Below, in pieces: positions 15,835-24,788 of a stretch of DNA of 64,000 bases. Each line of letters begins with the position of its first letter. Position 1 is the stretch's first letter. The notes below the pieces were generated by a model. It worked only from the letters and a program-made list of their open reading frames with translations, had not been told where the DNA came from and searched no databases. Made by a program: the position numbers and the translations under genes. Source of the DNA: Halomonas litopenaei (GTDB taxonomy: Bacteria > Pseudomonadota > Gammaproteobacteria > Pseudomonadales > Halomonadaceae); the NCBI RefSeq assembly GCF_003045775.1, contig NZ_PXNS01000015.1:92567-156566 (forward strand). The letters are read 5' to 3'.

Positions 15835-17076
15835 ATGGCGAAACCACAGCGGCGAAAGACACTTAAGCGTTCCGCCGGGCGAGTTGGCTATGGTCTGCCG
15901 ACGGTGCTGGCCGTTGCCCTGCACCTGGGTATCCTGGTCATCAGTGTGATCAAGTGGCCGAGCAGTGAACCCGAGGCGCCCAACAACGCCATCGTGCAGG
16001 CTACCCTGATCAGCACCGAGACACGTACCGATCAGGCCCAGCAGGCGGCCGAGGCACGCACGCGCGCGGCCGAACGTCAGGCTCAGGAAGAAGCCGAGCG
16101 CCAGGCCCAGGAGGAGGCCGAACGTCAGGCCCGCGAGGCCGCAGAGCAGCAGGCCGCCGAAGAGGCCGAGCGTCAGGCGGCAGAACAACAGGCTCAGCAG
16201 GAAGCCGAGCAGCAGGCAAGGGAAGAAGCTGCCGAGCAGGCTCAGGCGGAAGCCGAAAGGCGGGCCGCCGAGGCCGAAGCCGCCGCCCAGCGCAAGGCCG
16301 AAGAGGAAGCCGAGCGTGAAGCCGCTCGCCAGCAGGCCGAGCAGGAGCGCCAGGCCGAAGCCGAGCGACGTCGTCAGGAAGAGGCGGCGCGACAGCAGGA
16401 GGCCGAACGACAGGCCCGCGAGGAAGCCGAGCAGAAAGCAAGAGAGGAAGCCGAGCAGCAGGCAAGAGAGGAGGCTGAGCGCAAGGCACAGGAAGAAGCC
16501 GAACGTCAGGCCCGCGAGGCAGCCGAGCAGCAGGCAAGAGAGGAAGCCGAGCGCAAGGCACAGGAAGAGGCCGAACGTCAGGCCCGCGAGGCAGCCGAGC
16601 AGAAGGCAAGAGAGGAAGCCGAACGTCAGGCCCGCCAGGAAGCGGAACGCAAGGCACAGGAAGAAGCCGAACGCCAGGCCCGCGAGGCCGCCGAACAGAA
16701 GGCCAGAGAAGAGGCCGAGCGGCAGCTTCAGCGGATCATCGAGGGCGATTCCAGTGCCGTCTCCAACGCCGAACAGGGGAACGAGGCCGCCAATGGCTTT
16801 ATCCAGCTGGTGCGGCGTGCGGTGGAGCAGGCCTGGGTCATCCCGCCCAATGTGGGCGACGGCACCACCGCCGAGGTACAGGTCAGGTTGGGGCCCTCGG
16901 GTGAAGTATTTGCTGCAACGGTCACACGTTCGAGCGGAAACGCCGCCTTCGACAACTCCGCCATCCAGGCGGTGGAGTCTGCTGCTCCGTTCACCGAACT
17001 GCGAGACCTTCCCAGCGGCGTGCAACGCGACTATCGTCAATTCAATCTGCGATTCAGACCGGGAGACATTCGCTGA
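15835..17076 (+). CDS. tolA: Cell envelope integrity protein TolA
   Basis: A 413-residue link between the TolQR stator and TolB/Pal. Domain I is the membrane anchor near residues 20-40 (VLAVALHLGILVISVI). Domain II is a very long Ala/Glu/Gln/Arg helix from ~60 to ~300, built of 8-residue units such as EAERQARE. Domain III (~300-413) is the globular periplasmic domain, ending with the TonB/TolA-like AFDNSAIQAVESAAPF. Part of the helix consists of near-identical 72-bp repeats (16459-16698). Its TGA overlaps the tolB ATG by one base. Confidence 0.96.
   Translation: MAKPQRRKTLKRSAGRVGYGLPTVLAVALHLGILVISVIKWPSSEPEAPNNAIVQATLISTETRTDQAQQAAEARTRAAERQAQEEAERQAQEEAERQAREAAEQQAAEEAERQAAEQQAQQEAEQQAREEAAEQAQAEAERRAAEAEAAAQRKAEEEAEREAARQQAEQERQAEAERRRQEEAARQQEAERQAREEAEQKAREEAEQQAREEAERKAQEEAERQAREAAEQQAREEAERKAQEEAERQAREAAEQKAREEAERQARQEAERKAQEEAERQAREAAEQKAREEAERQLQRIIEGDSSAVSNAEQGNEAANGFIQLVRRAVEQAWVIPPNVGDGTTAEVQVRLGPSGEVFAATVTRSSGNAAFDNSAIQAVESAAPFTELRDLPSGVQRDYRQFNLRFRPGDIR
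16459..16698 (+). repeat. Tandem 72-bp repeats inside tolA
   Basis: Units 16459-16530 and 16531-16602 encode the same 24 residues; a third copy (16603-16698) is longer by one 8-residue unit. Near identity at the base level points to recent expansion of the TolA helix. Confidence 0.85.
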
Positions 17077-18431
17077 TGAGAGCCTTGAATGCGAGTTGGT
17101 GGACCAGGAGGGTCAGCAAGACCGTCGCTAACACGAGCCTTGCCAAGCGTCTGCTTGCTGTTGTGGCAGGCATGCTGGTGTGGCTGGCCGGGCCAGCGGC
17201 CCAGGCCGATCTGACCATCGATATCACCCGCGGCAACGAAAGGGCCACACCGATCGCGGTGGTGCCCTTCGCCGACCAGGCGGGTGGGCTACCGGAGGAT
17301 ATCGCCCAGGTCGTCTCCGATGACCTGGAGCGCAGCGGCTACTTCGAACCGTTGCCGCGCTCAGAGATGTTCAACCAGCCCTCGACCAGCGAGGAGGTCA
17401 CCTACGGTGACTGGCGCAGTCTCGACTCGCGCTACCTGGTGGTCGGCAGCACCAGTCAGGAGGGTGGCCAGGTCAAAGTGCGCTTCGAGCTTCTCGACGT
17501 CAGTGGCGAGACCCGGCTGCTGGGCGAGACGGTCACGGCATCGAGTTCCGATCTGCGCGGCGCGGCGCACTATATCAGTGACCAGATCTTCGAGGAGATC
17601 ACCGGAATTCGCGGCGCCTTCTCGACCCGCATCGCCTATGTCACCTCGCAGGGGGTGGGCGACAACACCCAGTACGGGCTCTATGTGGCAGACGCCGATG
17701 GGCGCAACAGCCAGCAGGTCCTGACGTCCGATGAACCGATCATGTCACCGGCCTGGTCGCCGGATGGCGGCAAGCTGGCCTATGTGTCCTTCGAGACCGA
17801 ACGGCCGGCCATCTACGTGCAGAATCTTGCCACCGGTCAGCGCGTCAAGCTGACCGACTTCGAGGGGCTCAACAGCGCACCGAGCTGGTCGCCGGATGGC
17901 CGTCGCCTGGCGATGGCGCTGTCCCGGGACGGCCAGCCCGAGATCTACGTGATGGATATCGGCTCGCGCAACGTTCAGCGTGTCACCAACTCCTCGAGCA
18001 TCGAGACCGAGCCGGCCTGGGCGCCGGACGGCCGCTCCCTGATCTTCACCTCGGACCGCTCGGGCGGCCCCCAGATCTATCGCCAGAGCGTGTCCGGTGG
18101 TGAGGCCGAGCGTCTGACCTACACCGGCAACTACAATGCTCGTGGTCGCCTGTCGCCGGATGGCGAAACATTGTTCTTGATCCACCGCGGCAACAATGGC
18201 TATCAGGTGGCCAAGCAGGACCTCGAGAGCGGGCGTCTGGTGGAAATCAGTGATGCCCAGCAGGCCGAATCTCCCAGTATCGCGCCCAATGGCACCATGG
18301 TAATCTTCGCCACCCAGCAGGGTAGCACCGGGGTGCTGGGAGCGGTCACCGCCGATGGACGTGCGCAGTTCCGTCTGCCCGCCGCCCAGGGCGATGTCCG
18401 TGAGCCGGCCTGGTCCCCGTTTCTGAACTGA
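17076..18431 (+). CDS. tolB: Tol-Pal system periplasmic protein TolB
   Basis: A periplasmic beta-propeller that binds Pal and TolA. A signal peptide is visible, with a basic start and a hydrophobic core ending WLAGPAAQA before DLTIDI. The N-terminal alpha/beta domain is followed by WD40-like PD40 repeats, each with a SPAWSPDG-, APSWSPDG- or PAWAPDG-type strand. The length is 451 residues. The start at 17076 overlaps the tolA stop (ATGA-type coupling). Confidence 0.97.
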   Translation: MRALNASWWTRRVSKTVANTSLAKRLLAVVAGMLVWLAGPAAQADLTIDITRGNERATPIAVVPFADQAGGLPEDIAQVVSDDLERSGYFEPLPRSEMFNQPSTSEEVTYGDWRSLDSRYLVVGSTSQEGGQVKVRFELLDVSGETRLLGETVTASSSDLRGAAHYISDQIFEEITGIRGAFSTRIAYVTSQGVGDNTQYGLYVADADGRNSQQVLTSDEPIMSPAWSPDGGKLAYVSFETERPAIYVQNLATGQRVKLTDFEGLNSAPSWSPDGRRLAMALSRDGQPEIYVMDIGSRNVQRVTNSSSIETEPAWAPDGRSLIFTSDRSGGPQIYRQSVSGGEAERLTYTGNYNARGRLSPDGETLFLIHRGNNGYQVAKQDLESGRLVEISDAQQAESPSIAPNGTMVIFATQQGSTGVLGAVTADGRAQFRLPAAQGDVREPAWSPFLN

Positions 18432-18489
18432 TTCGACGGCCATATGCCGATGAATCGACTTTGATGCATCACGCAAGGAGAGTGACACG

Positions 18490-19041
18490 ATGTTTCTCAA
18501 GCCCTACGCCCGTTCGCTGGCCATCGCCGCTTCCCTGGCCGTTCTGGCTGGCTGCTCCAGCACCGGCGGCACCCAGGACGGCAGCGCCGCAGGCACCGGT
18601 ACCGGCGGTACCATGGGTGGCACCGGCGTCGGTACCGGCACCGCCGGCAGCGGCCAGGTCAGCGGCTCCGGCTATGGCACCGACGGTGCCGGCCAGATGG
18701 CCGACGGCCGCATCCCGGAAGTGCGTACCATCTACTTCAACTACGACAGCGACGCCATCCGTCCCGAGTTCGAATCGGTGGTCAACGCCCACGCCCAGTA
18801 CCTGAGCAGCAACCCCAACGCCTCCGTCGTGCTGCAGGGCCACACCGACGAGCGCGGTACCCGCGAGTACAACCTCGCGCTTGGCGAGCGTCGTGCTGGG
18901 TCCGTCGAGCGCTACCTGCGCCTGCAGGGCGTCAATCCCTCGCAGATGGAAGTGGTGAGCTACGGCGAAGAGCGCCCCGCAGCTCGCGGCAGCAACGAGG
19001 ATGCCTTTGCACAGAACCGCCGTGTGGTCTTTGCTTACTGA
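18490..19041 (+). CDS. pal: Peptidoglycan-associated lipoprotein Pal
   Basis: Outer-membrane lipoprotein that binds peptidoglycan through an OmpA-like domain. The lipobox is LAGC at residues ~19-22. A Gly/Thr/Ser-rich linker (~24-65) precedes the OmpA domain, where IYFNYDSDAI and the peptidoglycan-binding GHTDERGTREYNLALGERRA are seen. The length is 183 residues. An AGGAG-type site precedes the ATG. It is the fifth gene of the tol-pal run. Confidence 0.97.
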   Translation: MFLKPYARSLAIAASLAVLAGCSSTGGTQDGSAAGTGTGGTMGGTGVGTGTAGSGQVSGSGYGTDGAGQMADGRIPEVRTIYFNYDSDAIRPEFESVVNAHAQYLSSNPNASVVLQGHTDERGTREYNLALGERRAGSVERYLRLQGVNPSQMEVVSYGEERPAARGSNEDAFAQNRRVVFAY

Positions 19042-19072
19042 AAGCCACTGACGTCGGACGTGGGAGAAGTCA

Positions 19073-19882
19073 ATGAGACACAGTCTTAAGGGACTGTGCG
19101 GCGCGGGAGCCCTGGTGCTCCCGTTGTCCGTCATGGTACCCGCCATCCTGTCACCTGCACTGGCTCAGCAGCCGGTCGTCAGAGACCTCAGCGGTGGCAA
19201 CAGCTTTTACGATCAGACGGCCACCCAGGCCCAGGCCAGCGGCAATCTCGCACTGTTCAACCAGGTCGAGCAGCACCAGCGCGAGTTGCGAGAATTGCGC
19301 GGGCAGATCGAAGAACTGCGCTACCAGCTCGATCAGCTCAAGCAGCAGAGTCGCCAGCAGTACATGGACCTCGATCAGCGCATGTCCGAGTTGCCGCGCC
19401 AGGCAGCGCCGCCAAGCGCCCCGAGTGAAGCAACGGAGCCGCCGAGCGAATCTGCAGACAGCAGCGGCAGCGGAGCATCCTCTTCGTCCTCTGGCCAGGC
19501 CAGCGATGATGCCAGGGAGGCCTATCAGTCGGCGTTCTCCAAGGTGCAGTCGCGAGACTTCGATCAGGCGATCAGCGACTTCGATACCTTCGTCGATCGT
19601 TATCCCGACTCCAGCCTGACCGCCAACGCCTACTACTGGCTCGGTGAATTGCATTCGGCACAGTCGTCCTTTGGCGATGCCGCCGTTGCCTTCGAGACCG
19701 TACTGGACCGTTTTCCCGACAGCAGCAAGGTTCCCGACGCCATGTACAAGCTGGGGCTGCTGAAAGCGCGGCAGGGAGATACCGAAGGCGGCCACGCACT
19801 TCTGGAATCCGTCCAGCAGGACTATCCTGACAGCAATGCGGCATCTCTTGCCGATGACTATTTGCGTCAGGCCGGGGCCTGA
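19073..19882 (+). CDS. cpoB: Cell division coordinator CpoB (YbgF)
   Basis: A periplasmic protein that links Tol-Pal energy to peptidoglycan synthesis at the septum. It has a signal peptide (to about ALA in SPALAQQ) and an N-terminal trimerising coiled coil (residues ~60-105, rich in Leu/Gln/Arg). A Ser/Pro/Gly linker follows, then C-terminal TPR units (ANAYYWLGELHSAQSSFGDA and following repeats). The length of 269 residues is normal. It closes the tol-pal operon. Confidence 0.95.
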   Translation: MRHSLKGLCGAGALVLPLSVMVPAILSPALAQQPVVRDLSGGNSFYDQTATQAQASGNLALFNQVEQHQRELRELRGQIEELRYQLDQLKQQSRQQYMDLDQRMSELPRQAAPPSAPSEATEPPSESADSSGSGASSSSSGQASDDAREAYQSAFSKVQSRDFDQAISDFDTFVDRYPDSSLTANAYYWLGELHSAQSSFGDAAVAFETVLDRFPDSSKVPDAMYKLGLLKARQGDTEGGHALLESVQQDYPDSNAASLADDYLRQAGA

Positions 19883-19895
19883 TCAAGGAAGCGCC

Positions 19896-20660
19896 ATGAC
19901 CGAGTGCAAGATTGATTACCAGGCACCTCAAGACCTGCTAAAGGATCGCATTCTGCTGGTGACCGGTGCCGGAGACGGCATCGGGCGCACCGCGGCGATC
20001 GAATACGCACGTCGCGGGGCCACCGTGATTCTGCTGGGCCGCACCACCGCCAAGCTCGAGAAGGTGTATGACGAGATCGAGGCCGCCGGAGGTCCGCAAC
20101 CGGCGATCTTCCCGTTGAACTTCGAAGGGGCGACGCTCAAGGATTACCACGATATGGCCGAGGCGCTGGACAAGGAGTTCGGCCGGCTCGACGGTATCCT
20201 GCACAACGCCGGGCAGCTAGGCCGGATCACGCCATTCGAGCAGTACAATCCGGAACTGTGGGATCAGGTCATGCAGGTCAACATCAACGGGCCCATCTGG
20301 ATGACCCAGGCGCTGTTGCCACTGCTGACCAAGTCTGCCGACGCCTCGGTGATCTTTACCTCGTCGAGCGTTGGCCGCAAGGGGCGGGCCTACTGGGGCG
20401 CCTATTCGGTCTCCAAGTTCGCCACCGAAGGCTTTGCCCAGGTACTGGCCGAGGAGATCGATCATCTGGGGACCCTGAGGATCAACACCCTCAACCCCGG
20501 GGCGACCCGCACCGCCATGCGCAAGAGCGCCTACCCGGGCGAGGACCCCATGAGCCTGCGGACCGCAGAGGACATCATGCCGACCTATCTGTGGCTGATG
20601 GGCCCTGACAGCAAGGGCCGCAACGGGGAAGCCTTCGACGCCCAGCCGCCGAGAAGCTGA
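19896..20660 (+). CDS. yciK: YciK-family short-chain dehydrogenase
   Basis: A 254-residue SDR oxidoreductase. The cofactor motif is VTGAGDGIGRTAAIEYA and the active site is SSSVGRKGRAYWGAYSVSK, with the Ser and YxxxK pair. YciK-type proteins are usually found close to ubiG and a HAD phosphatase; their substrate is unknown. Here both partners lie just downstream on the other strand. The ATG at 19896 has AAGGAA upstream and is only 13 bp after cpoB, so read-through from the tol operon is likely. A hairpin follows. Confidence 0.9.
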   Translation: MTECKIDYQAPQDLLKDRILLVTGAGDGIGRTAAIEYARRGATVILLGRTTAKLEKVYDEIEAAGGPQPAIFPLNFEGATLKDYHDMAEALDKEFGRLDGILHNAGQLGRITPFEQYNPELWDQVMQVNINGPIWMTQALLPLLTKSADASVIFTSSSVGRKGRAYWGAYSVSKFATEGFAQVLAEEIDHLGTLRINTLNPGATRTAMRKSAYPGEDPMSLRTAEDIMPTYLWLMGPDSKGRNGEAFDAQPPRS

Positions 20661-20697
20661 CGTCACAGGCGAGCGAAGCGAGCAACGAGCGTTGCAA

Positions 20698-20731
20698 AAG
20701 GAACGGCGAGCCGATCGGCCCGCCGTTCCTT
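20698..20731. terminator. Hairpin between yciK and the HAD phosphatase gene
   Basis: AAGGAACGGCG (20698-20708) pairs with CGCCGTTCCTT (20721-20731), and the loop itself contains the self-complementary GCCGATCGGC. The gene pair is convergent. The T tract is weak. Confidence 0.6.
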
Positions 20732-20916
20732 GCGTCTCACCGCCTAAACTGCCGATCCCGACCCCAGCACCAGCGATGCGACGCTCAGGTCGCGCCTCCT
20801 GTCGTCGTGCAGGGCTTCGGCCGCCGCCCTGGCCTCGTCGACGTCTGGCTTTCCGCAACGTCTCAGTGGTCTCTCAATGGCCCTCAATGGCCTCTCAGCG
20901 TCCTCTTATTAGACTC

Positions 20917-21579
20917 TCAGTGCCGTTTCAGCGCCTCGAGAACCGCCTCCGCGGTATCGAACCAGCGGTCGGCCGGCCAGTCCCGGTAATCTTCTTCCTC
21001 GGCAATGTAGCCATAGCCCACGGCGATGGCCGGCATGCCCGCGGCTTTTGCCGCCTGCATGTCGCGCACGTGGTCGCCTAGATACCAGCACGCCTCGGGC
21101 GCGACGTCGAGGCGCCTGGCCGCCTCCAGCAGTGGTTCTGGATGTGGCTTCTTCACCGGCAGGTCGTCTGCGCAGAGCATGACGCCCGGCGCGAGTCCCA
21201 GCGCCTCGACCAGGGGCTCGGCATACAGACGTGGCTTGTTGGTGACGATCCCCCAGGGCCGGTCGAGGCCATCCCAGTGGAGCAGCAGACGGTCGAGCGG
21301 CGGGAACACCTGGCTGTGTTCGGCCACCGCTTCGGCGTAGAGGTCGAGCAGCTGTTGACGCGCCGCAGCGTGGTCGGGATGCTCGCTTTCGAGCCCCAGC
21401 GCCAGGGTGACCAGGGCGCTGCCACCATTGGACACCTGGGCGCGAATGGCAGGGTAGGGCAGCTTGTCCAGACCATGCAGCCGGCGCAATCGATTGGTGG
21501 CCTGGGCCAGGTCAGGAGCGGTATCCACCAGAGTGCCGTCAAGGTCGAACAGCAGGGCGTGAGGTAGCGAATCGTTCAC
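20917..21579 (-). CDS. mupP: HAD phosphatase, MupP-like (N-acetylmuramic acid 6-phosphate phosphatase) or Gph
   Basis: A 220-residue haloacid-dehalogenase phosphatase. The nucleophile motif is FDLDGTLVDTAPDL, then VTNKP (motif II), KKPHPEPLL (motif III Lys) and LGDHVRDMQAA (motif IV). Such genes are often labelled phosphoglycolate phosphatase. The WGIVTNKP and GYGYI patterns and the position beside ubiG and yciK match pseudomonad MupP, which acts in peptidoglycan recycling. That function is inferred from similarity and context. The GTG start at 21579 overlaps the ubiG stop by 4 bp (GTGA) and has AGGAG upstream. Confidence 0.75.
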   Translation of the reverse strand: MNDSLPHALLFDLDGTLVDTAPDLAQATNRLRRLHGLDKLPYPAIRAQVSNGGSALVTLALGLESEHPDHAAARQQLLDLYAEAVAEHSQVFPPLDRLLLHWDGLDRPWGIVTNKPRLYAEPLVEALGLAPGVMLCADDLPVKKPHPEPLLEAARRLDVAPEACWYLGDHVRDMQAAKAAGMPAIAVGYGYIAEEEDYRDWPADRWFDTAEAVLEALKRH

Positions 21580-22301
21580 GCGGTCTCCTTGCGACAGATC
21601 ATCAGGTAGTTGACCGAGACGTCGTTGGCGGACAGCGAGAACCGACGAGTGATCGGGTGGTAGACCAGACCGCTTTGCTCCTCGATCTCGAGTCCTGCAT
21701 CGCGACACCAGCGGGCCAGTTCGGCTGGGCGGATGAAACGGGCGTAGTCATGGGTACCACGAGGTACCATGCCGAGCACGTACTCCGCGCCGAGAATAGC
21801 CAGGGCGTAGGACTTGGGATTTCGATTGATGGTCGACAGCGCGAGCTGTCCGCCGGGCTTGAGCAGGCGAGCGCAGGCACGCACGATCGCTTCGGGATCG
21901 GGCACGTGCTCGAGCATTTCCAGGCAGGTCACCACTTCGAAGCGCTCCGGCGCTTCCTCGGCCATGTCTTCGACGCTGATGTAGCGGTATTCGAGAGCGA
22001 CCCCCTGCTCATCGGCGTGTTGACGCGCAACCGCCAGCGACGCCTCGGCCAGATCGATACCGGTCACCCGAGCGCCGCGGCGTGCCATGGCCTCGGAGAG
22101 GATGCCTCCGCCGCAACCGACGTCCAGCACTTCGCGTCCGGCCAGTCCCACTCTGGCGTCGATGAAATCGAGCCTCAGCGGGTTGATGGCATGCAGCGGT
22201 TTAAATTCGCCTTCGGGATCCCACCAACGTTCGGCCAGCGCGGAGAACTTGTCGATCTCGTTGTGGTCCACGTTGGCGGAAGGGGTATCGGATATGCTCA
22301 T
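21576..22301 (-). CDS. ubiG: Ubiquinone biosynthesis O-methyltransferase UbiG
   Basis: SAM-dependent methyltransferase that performs both O-methylations of ubiquinone synthesis. The N-terminal region (NEIDKFSALAERWWDPEGEFKPLH) is characteristic of UbiG. SAM motif I is VLDVGCGGGILSEAMA, followed by GIDLAEASL and TCLEMLEHVPDP. The length is 241 residues. Translationally coupled to the following phosphatase. Confidence 0.96.
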   Translation of the reverse strand: MSISDTPSANVDHNEIDKFSALAERWWDPEGEFKPLHAINPLRLDFIDARVGLAGREVLDVGCGGGILSEAMARRGARVTGIDLAEASLAVARQHADEQGVALEYRYISVEDMAEEAPERFEVVTCLEMLEHVPDPEAIVRACARLLKPGGQLALSTINRNPKSYALAILGAEYVLGMVPRGTHDYARFIRPAELARWCRDAGLEIEEQSGLVYHPITRRFSLSANDVSVNYLMICRKETA

Positions 22302-22446
22302 CTGTATCTCCAGGGCGTTCCATGCCGCCGATGTCAGCGGACCGAGTTCGTCTGGTACGCTATTCTACGCATTCCCTGTTCCGAGTCCCATGGCCCAGAT
22401 CGCCATGGACGACAGCCGAACCCAATTTCGAGAAGAAGGAAGTCTC

Positions 22447-23337
22447 ATGATCCGCAAGGCCGTTCTCCCCGTCGCAGGTTTTGGCACACGGTGTCTGCCG
22501 GCGTCCAAGGCCATCCCCAAGGAAATGATCACCATCGTCGATCGCCCGGTGATCCAGTACGTGGTACAGGAGGCCGTTGCGGCGGGCATTCGTGACATCG
22601 TGCTGGTGACCCACGGCACCAAGAGCGCCATCGAGAACCACTTCGACAAGCATTTTGAACTGGAGGCCGGGCTCGAGGCCAAGGGCAAGACCGAGCTGCT
22701 CGAGGAGCTGCGTGCCATCGTTCCTGCCGACGTCAACATCATCAGCGTGCGTCAGCCTGAACCTCTGGGCCTCGGCCACGCGGTGCTGTGCGCTCGTCCA
22801 GTGATCGGTGACGACGAGCCCTTTGCCGTGCTGTTGCCCGACGTACTGGTCGACGATGATGGCCTTGAGCGCAATGACCTTGCCGGCATGATCGACGCCT
22901 TCGAGCGCACCGGACGCTCCCAGCTGATGGTGGAAGAGGTTCCACGCGAGCTGGTCTACAAGTACGGCATCGTTGCGCCCAAGGGCGAGTCCCCCGAGCC
23001 CGGTGAGTCCTGTGAGCTTTCCGGCCTGGTCGAGAAACCCAAGGTCGAGGAAGCGCCCTCCAACCTGTCGGTGATCGGACGCTACATGTTGCCGGGTCGT
23101 ATCTTCCCGCTGCTGGCCAAGACCCCGCCCGGCGCCGGCAACGAGATTCAGCTTACCGACGCCATCGAGGAGCTGCGCGTCGCCGAAGGCGTGGACGCCT
23201 ACCGCATGCAGGGCACCACCTACGACTGCGGCCACCAGCTCGGCTACCTGGAGGCGATCCTGGCCTATGGTCGGCGCCACTCCCGCTATGGCAAGGGCTT
23301 CACCGAGCTGCTGAAACGCTACGCCGCCGAGGACTGA
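22447..23337 (+). CDS. galU: UTP-glucose-1-phosphate uridylyltransferase
   Basis: Makes UDP-glucose from UTP and glucose 1-phosphate for surface polysaccharides. The N terminus carries the nucleotidyltransferase loop AGFGTRCLPASKAIPKEM, and later GLGHAVLCA and the sugar-binding VEKPKVEEAPSN. The length is 296 residues. The start at 22447 has GAAGGAAG upstream; an in-frame extension to 22087 is opposite ubiG and not credible. The Ugd-like gene begins 4 bp after its stop, so the two are one unit. Confidence 0.97.
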   Translation: MIRKAVLPVAGFGTRCLPASKAIPKEMITIVDRPVIQYVVQEAVAAGIRDIVLVTHGTKSAIENHFDKHFELEAGLEAKGKTELLEELRAIVPADVNIISVRQPEPLGLGHAVLCARPVIGDDEPFAVLLPDVLVDDDGLERNDLAGMIDAFERTGRSQLMVEEVPRELVYKYGIVAPKGESPEPGESCELSGLVEKPKVEEAPSNLSVIGRYMLPGRIFPLLAKTPPGAGNEIQLTDAIEELRVAEGVDAYRMQGTTYDCGHQLGYLEAILAYGRRHSRYGKGFTELLKRYAAED

Positions 23338-23341
23338 AGCC

Positions 23342-24634
23342 ATGAAGGTCGTGATACATGGAAGTGAGCTTTCGGCAGCCACCGCTGCCGCCGCGCTCTC
23401 CTGGGTTGGACATGATGTCTGCTGGCAACCGCTGGATCGCCGCTGGAGCGAGCTCAAGGATAGTGACTGGCTGATCCGTGAGCCTTCGGTACTGCAACGC
23501 CTGACGGAGGCCATGGAGGCCGGGCACCTGACCCTGGAGCGGAACAGCGAGGTCGACGGCCCTGATATCGACGTGCTGTGGCTGGCCTTGTCACCGACCC
23601 AGCGCGACGATGCCAGCCGTCTGGTGGAGGAGAACGCCTCGCGTCTTGCCGACGGTGCCATTATCGTCAACAACGCGACCTTTCCTGTGGGCGACACCGA
23701 GCGGCTCGAGTCTGTGCTCGAGGGCCAGAATGTGACCTCGGTGGCGCTGCCTGACACCCTCGAGGAAGGGCGGGCCTGGGAGACCTTTACCCGCGCCCGC
23801 AGCTGGCTGCTGGGCTGTGACGATGACCACGCCGAGCGCCAGGTGCGAGAATTGATGCGTGCCTTCAATCGGCGTCACGAGGTGTTCAAGCGGATGCCTC
23901 GACGTGCCGCGGAGCTGACCAAGCTGGCCATCAACGGCATGCTGGCGACCCGTATCAGCTACATGAACGAGATGGCCGGGCTAGCCGACACCCTGGGCGT
24001 GGACGTGGAGTACGTGCGTCAGGGCATGGGGGCAGATCAGCGCATCGGCTATGAATACCTGTACCCCGGTTGTGGTTTCGGTGGCCCCAATTTCAGCCGG
24101 GATCTGGTGGGCCTGGTGGATGTCCAGTCGGCCAGCGGCCGCCACTCCGAGTTGCTCGACCAGGTGCTCGAGATCAACGAGCACAAGAAGGAGACGCTGT
24201 TCCGCAAGCTGTGGGCTCACTATCAGGGGCGTCTGGAAGGGCGCACCGTGGCCATCTGGGGGGCTGCCTTCAAGCCCGGCACTGCGCGCATCGATCATGC
24301 GCCCGTGCTGACGCTGCTGCGCGCCCTGTGGGCCCAGGGTGTACACGTCAGATTGCATGACCCCGCTGCGCTCCCTGCCGTACGTGCGGTGGTCGGTGAC
24401 CACCCGCTGTTGAGCCTGCATCAGGACGACCCGCTCGACGCCTGCCATGGCGCCGATGCGCTGATGCTGGTCACCGAGTGGAAGGCCTACTGGAATCCCG
24501 ATTGGATGGCGCTCAAGCGACAGCTGAAGGGCGCCCTGGTCCTCGATGGTCGCAATATCTATGACCCCCAGTATGTCGCCGCCCAGGGCTTTCACTATCG
24601 CGGCATCGGCCGACGCGCCGATCCGTCAACCTGA
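23342..24634 (+). CDS. UDP-glucose dehydrogenase homologue lacking the catalytic cysteine (probable pseudoenzyme)
   Basis: The protein (430 residues) has the fold order of UDP-glucose/GDP-mannose dehydrogenases: an N-terminal nucleotide-binding domain, a central dimer domain (KLAINGMLATRISYMNE, with the conserved Lys and Asn) and a C-terminal domain with AAFKPGT. Key features are changed. The Rossmann loop GxGYVG reads GSELSA. The catalytic motif GFGGSCFPKD reads GFGGPNFSRD, so Asn250 replaces the active-site Cys. The FKPxTDDxRESP motif reads FKPGTARIDHAP. Without the Cys, the two-step oxidation of UDP-glucose should not proceed. It is coupled to galU, so a regulatory or binding role with UDP-glucose is possible; that is speculation. 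Confidence 0.8.
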   Translation: MKVVIHGSELSAATAAAALSWVGHDVCWQPLDRRWSELKDSDWLIREPSVLQRLTEAMEAGHLTLERNSEVDGPDIDVLWLALSPTQRDDASRLVEENASRLADGAIIVNNATFPVGDTERLESVLEGQNVTSVALPDTLEEGRAWETFTRARSWLLGCDDDHAERQVRELMRAFNRRHEVFKRMPRRAAELTKLAINGMLATRISYMNEMAGLADTLGVDVEYVRQGMGADQRIGYEYLYPGCGFGGPNFSRDLVGLVDVQSASGRHSELLDQVLEINEHKKETLFRKLWAHYQGRLEGRTVAIWGAAFKPGTARIDHAPVLTLLRALWAQGVHVRLHDPAALPAVRAVVGDHPLLSLHQDDPLDACHGADALMLVTEWKAYWNPDWMALKRQLKGALVLDGRNIYDPQYVAAQGFHYRGIGRRADPST

Positions 24635-24690
24635 TATATCGATCAGGACCTGACAGCCGAACCATCGGCCCGGCACCGGGTCTGTCCCGT

Positions 24691-24718
24691 AAAGAGCGCA
24701 GTATTTACTGCGCTCTTT
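24691..24718. terminator. Terminator-like hairpin after galU-ugd
   Basis: AAAGAGCGCAG (24691-24701) and CTGCGCTCTTT (24708-24718) form a perfect 11-bp stem with a TATTTA loop. It lies between convergent genes and is A/T-flanked on both sides. Confidence 0.8.
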
Positions 24719-24788
24719 GCTTTGGTGTCTTGTTCTGTCTTGGCCAGACCAGGCCTGGCCCGAACTGAGCTGCTCGAGGTGTCATCGG

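Noticed and set aside
16010..17040. Arg/Pro- and Leu/Gly-rich open frames opposite tolA
   Set aside because: They are translations of the TolA helix repeats on the other strand.
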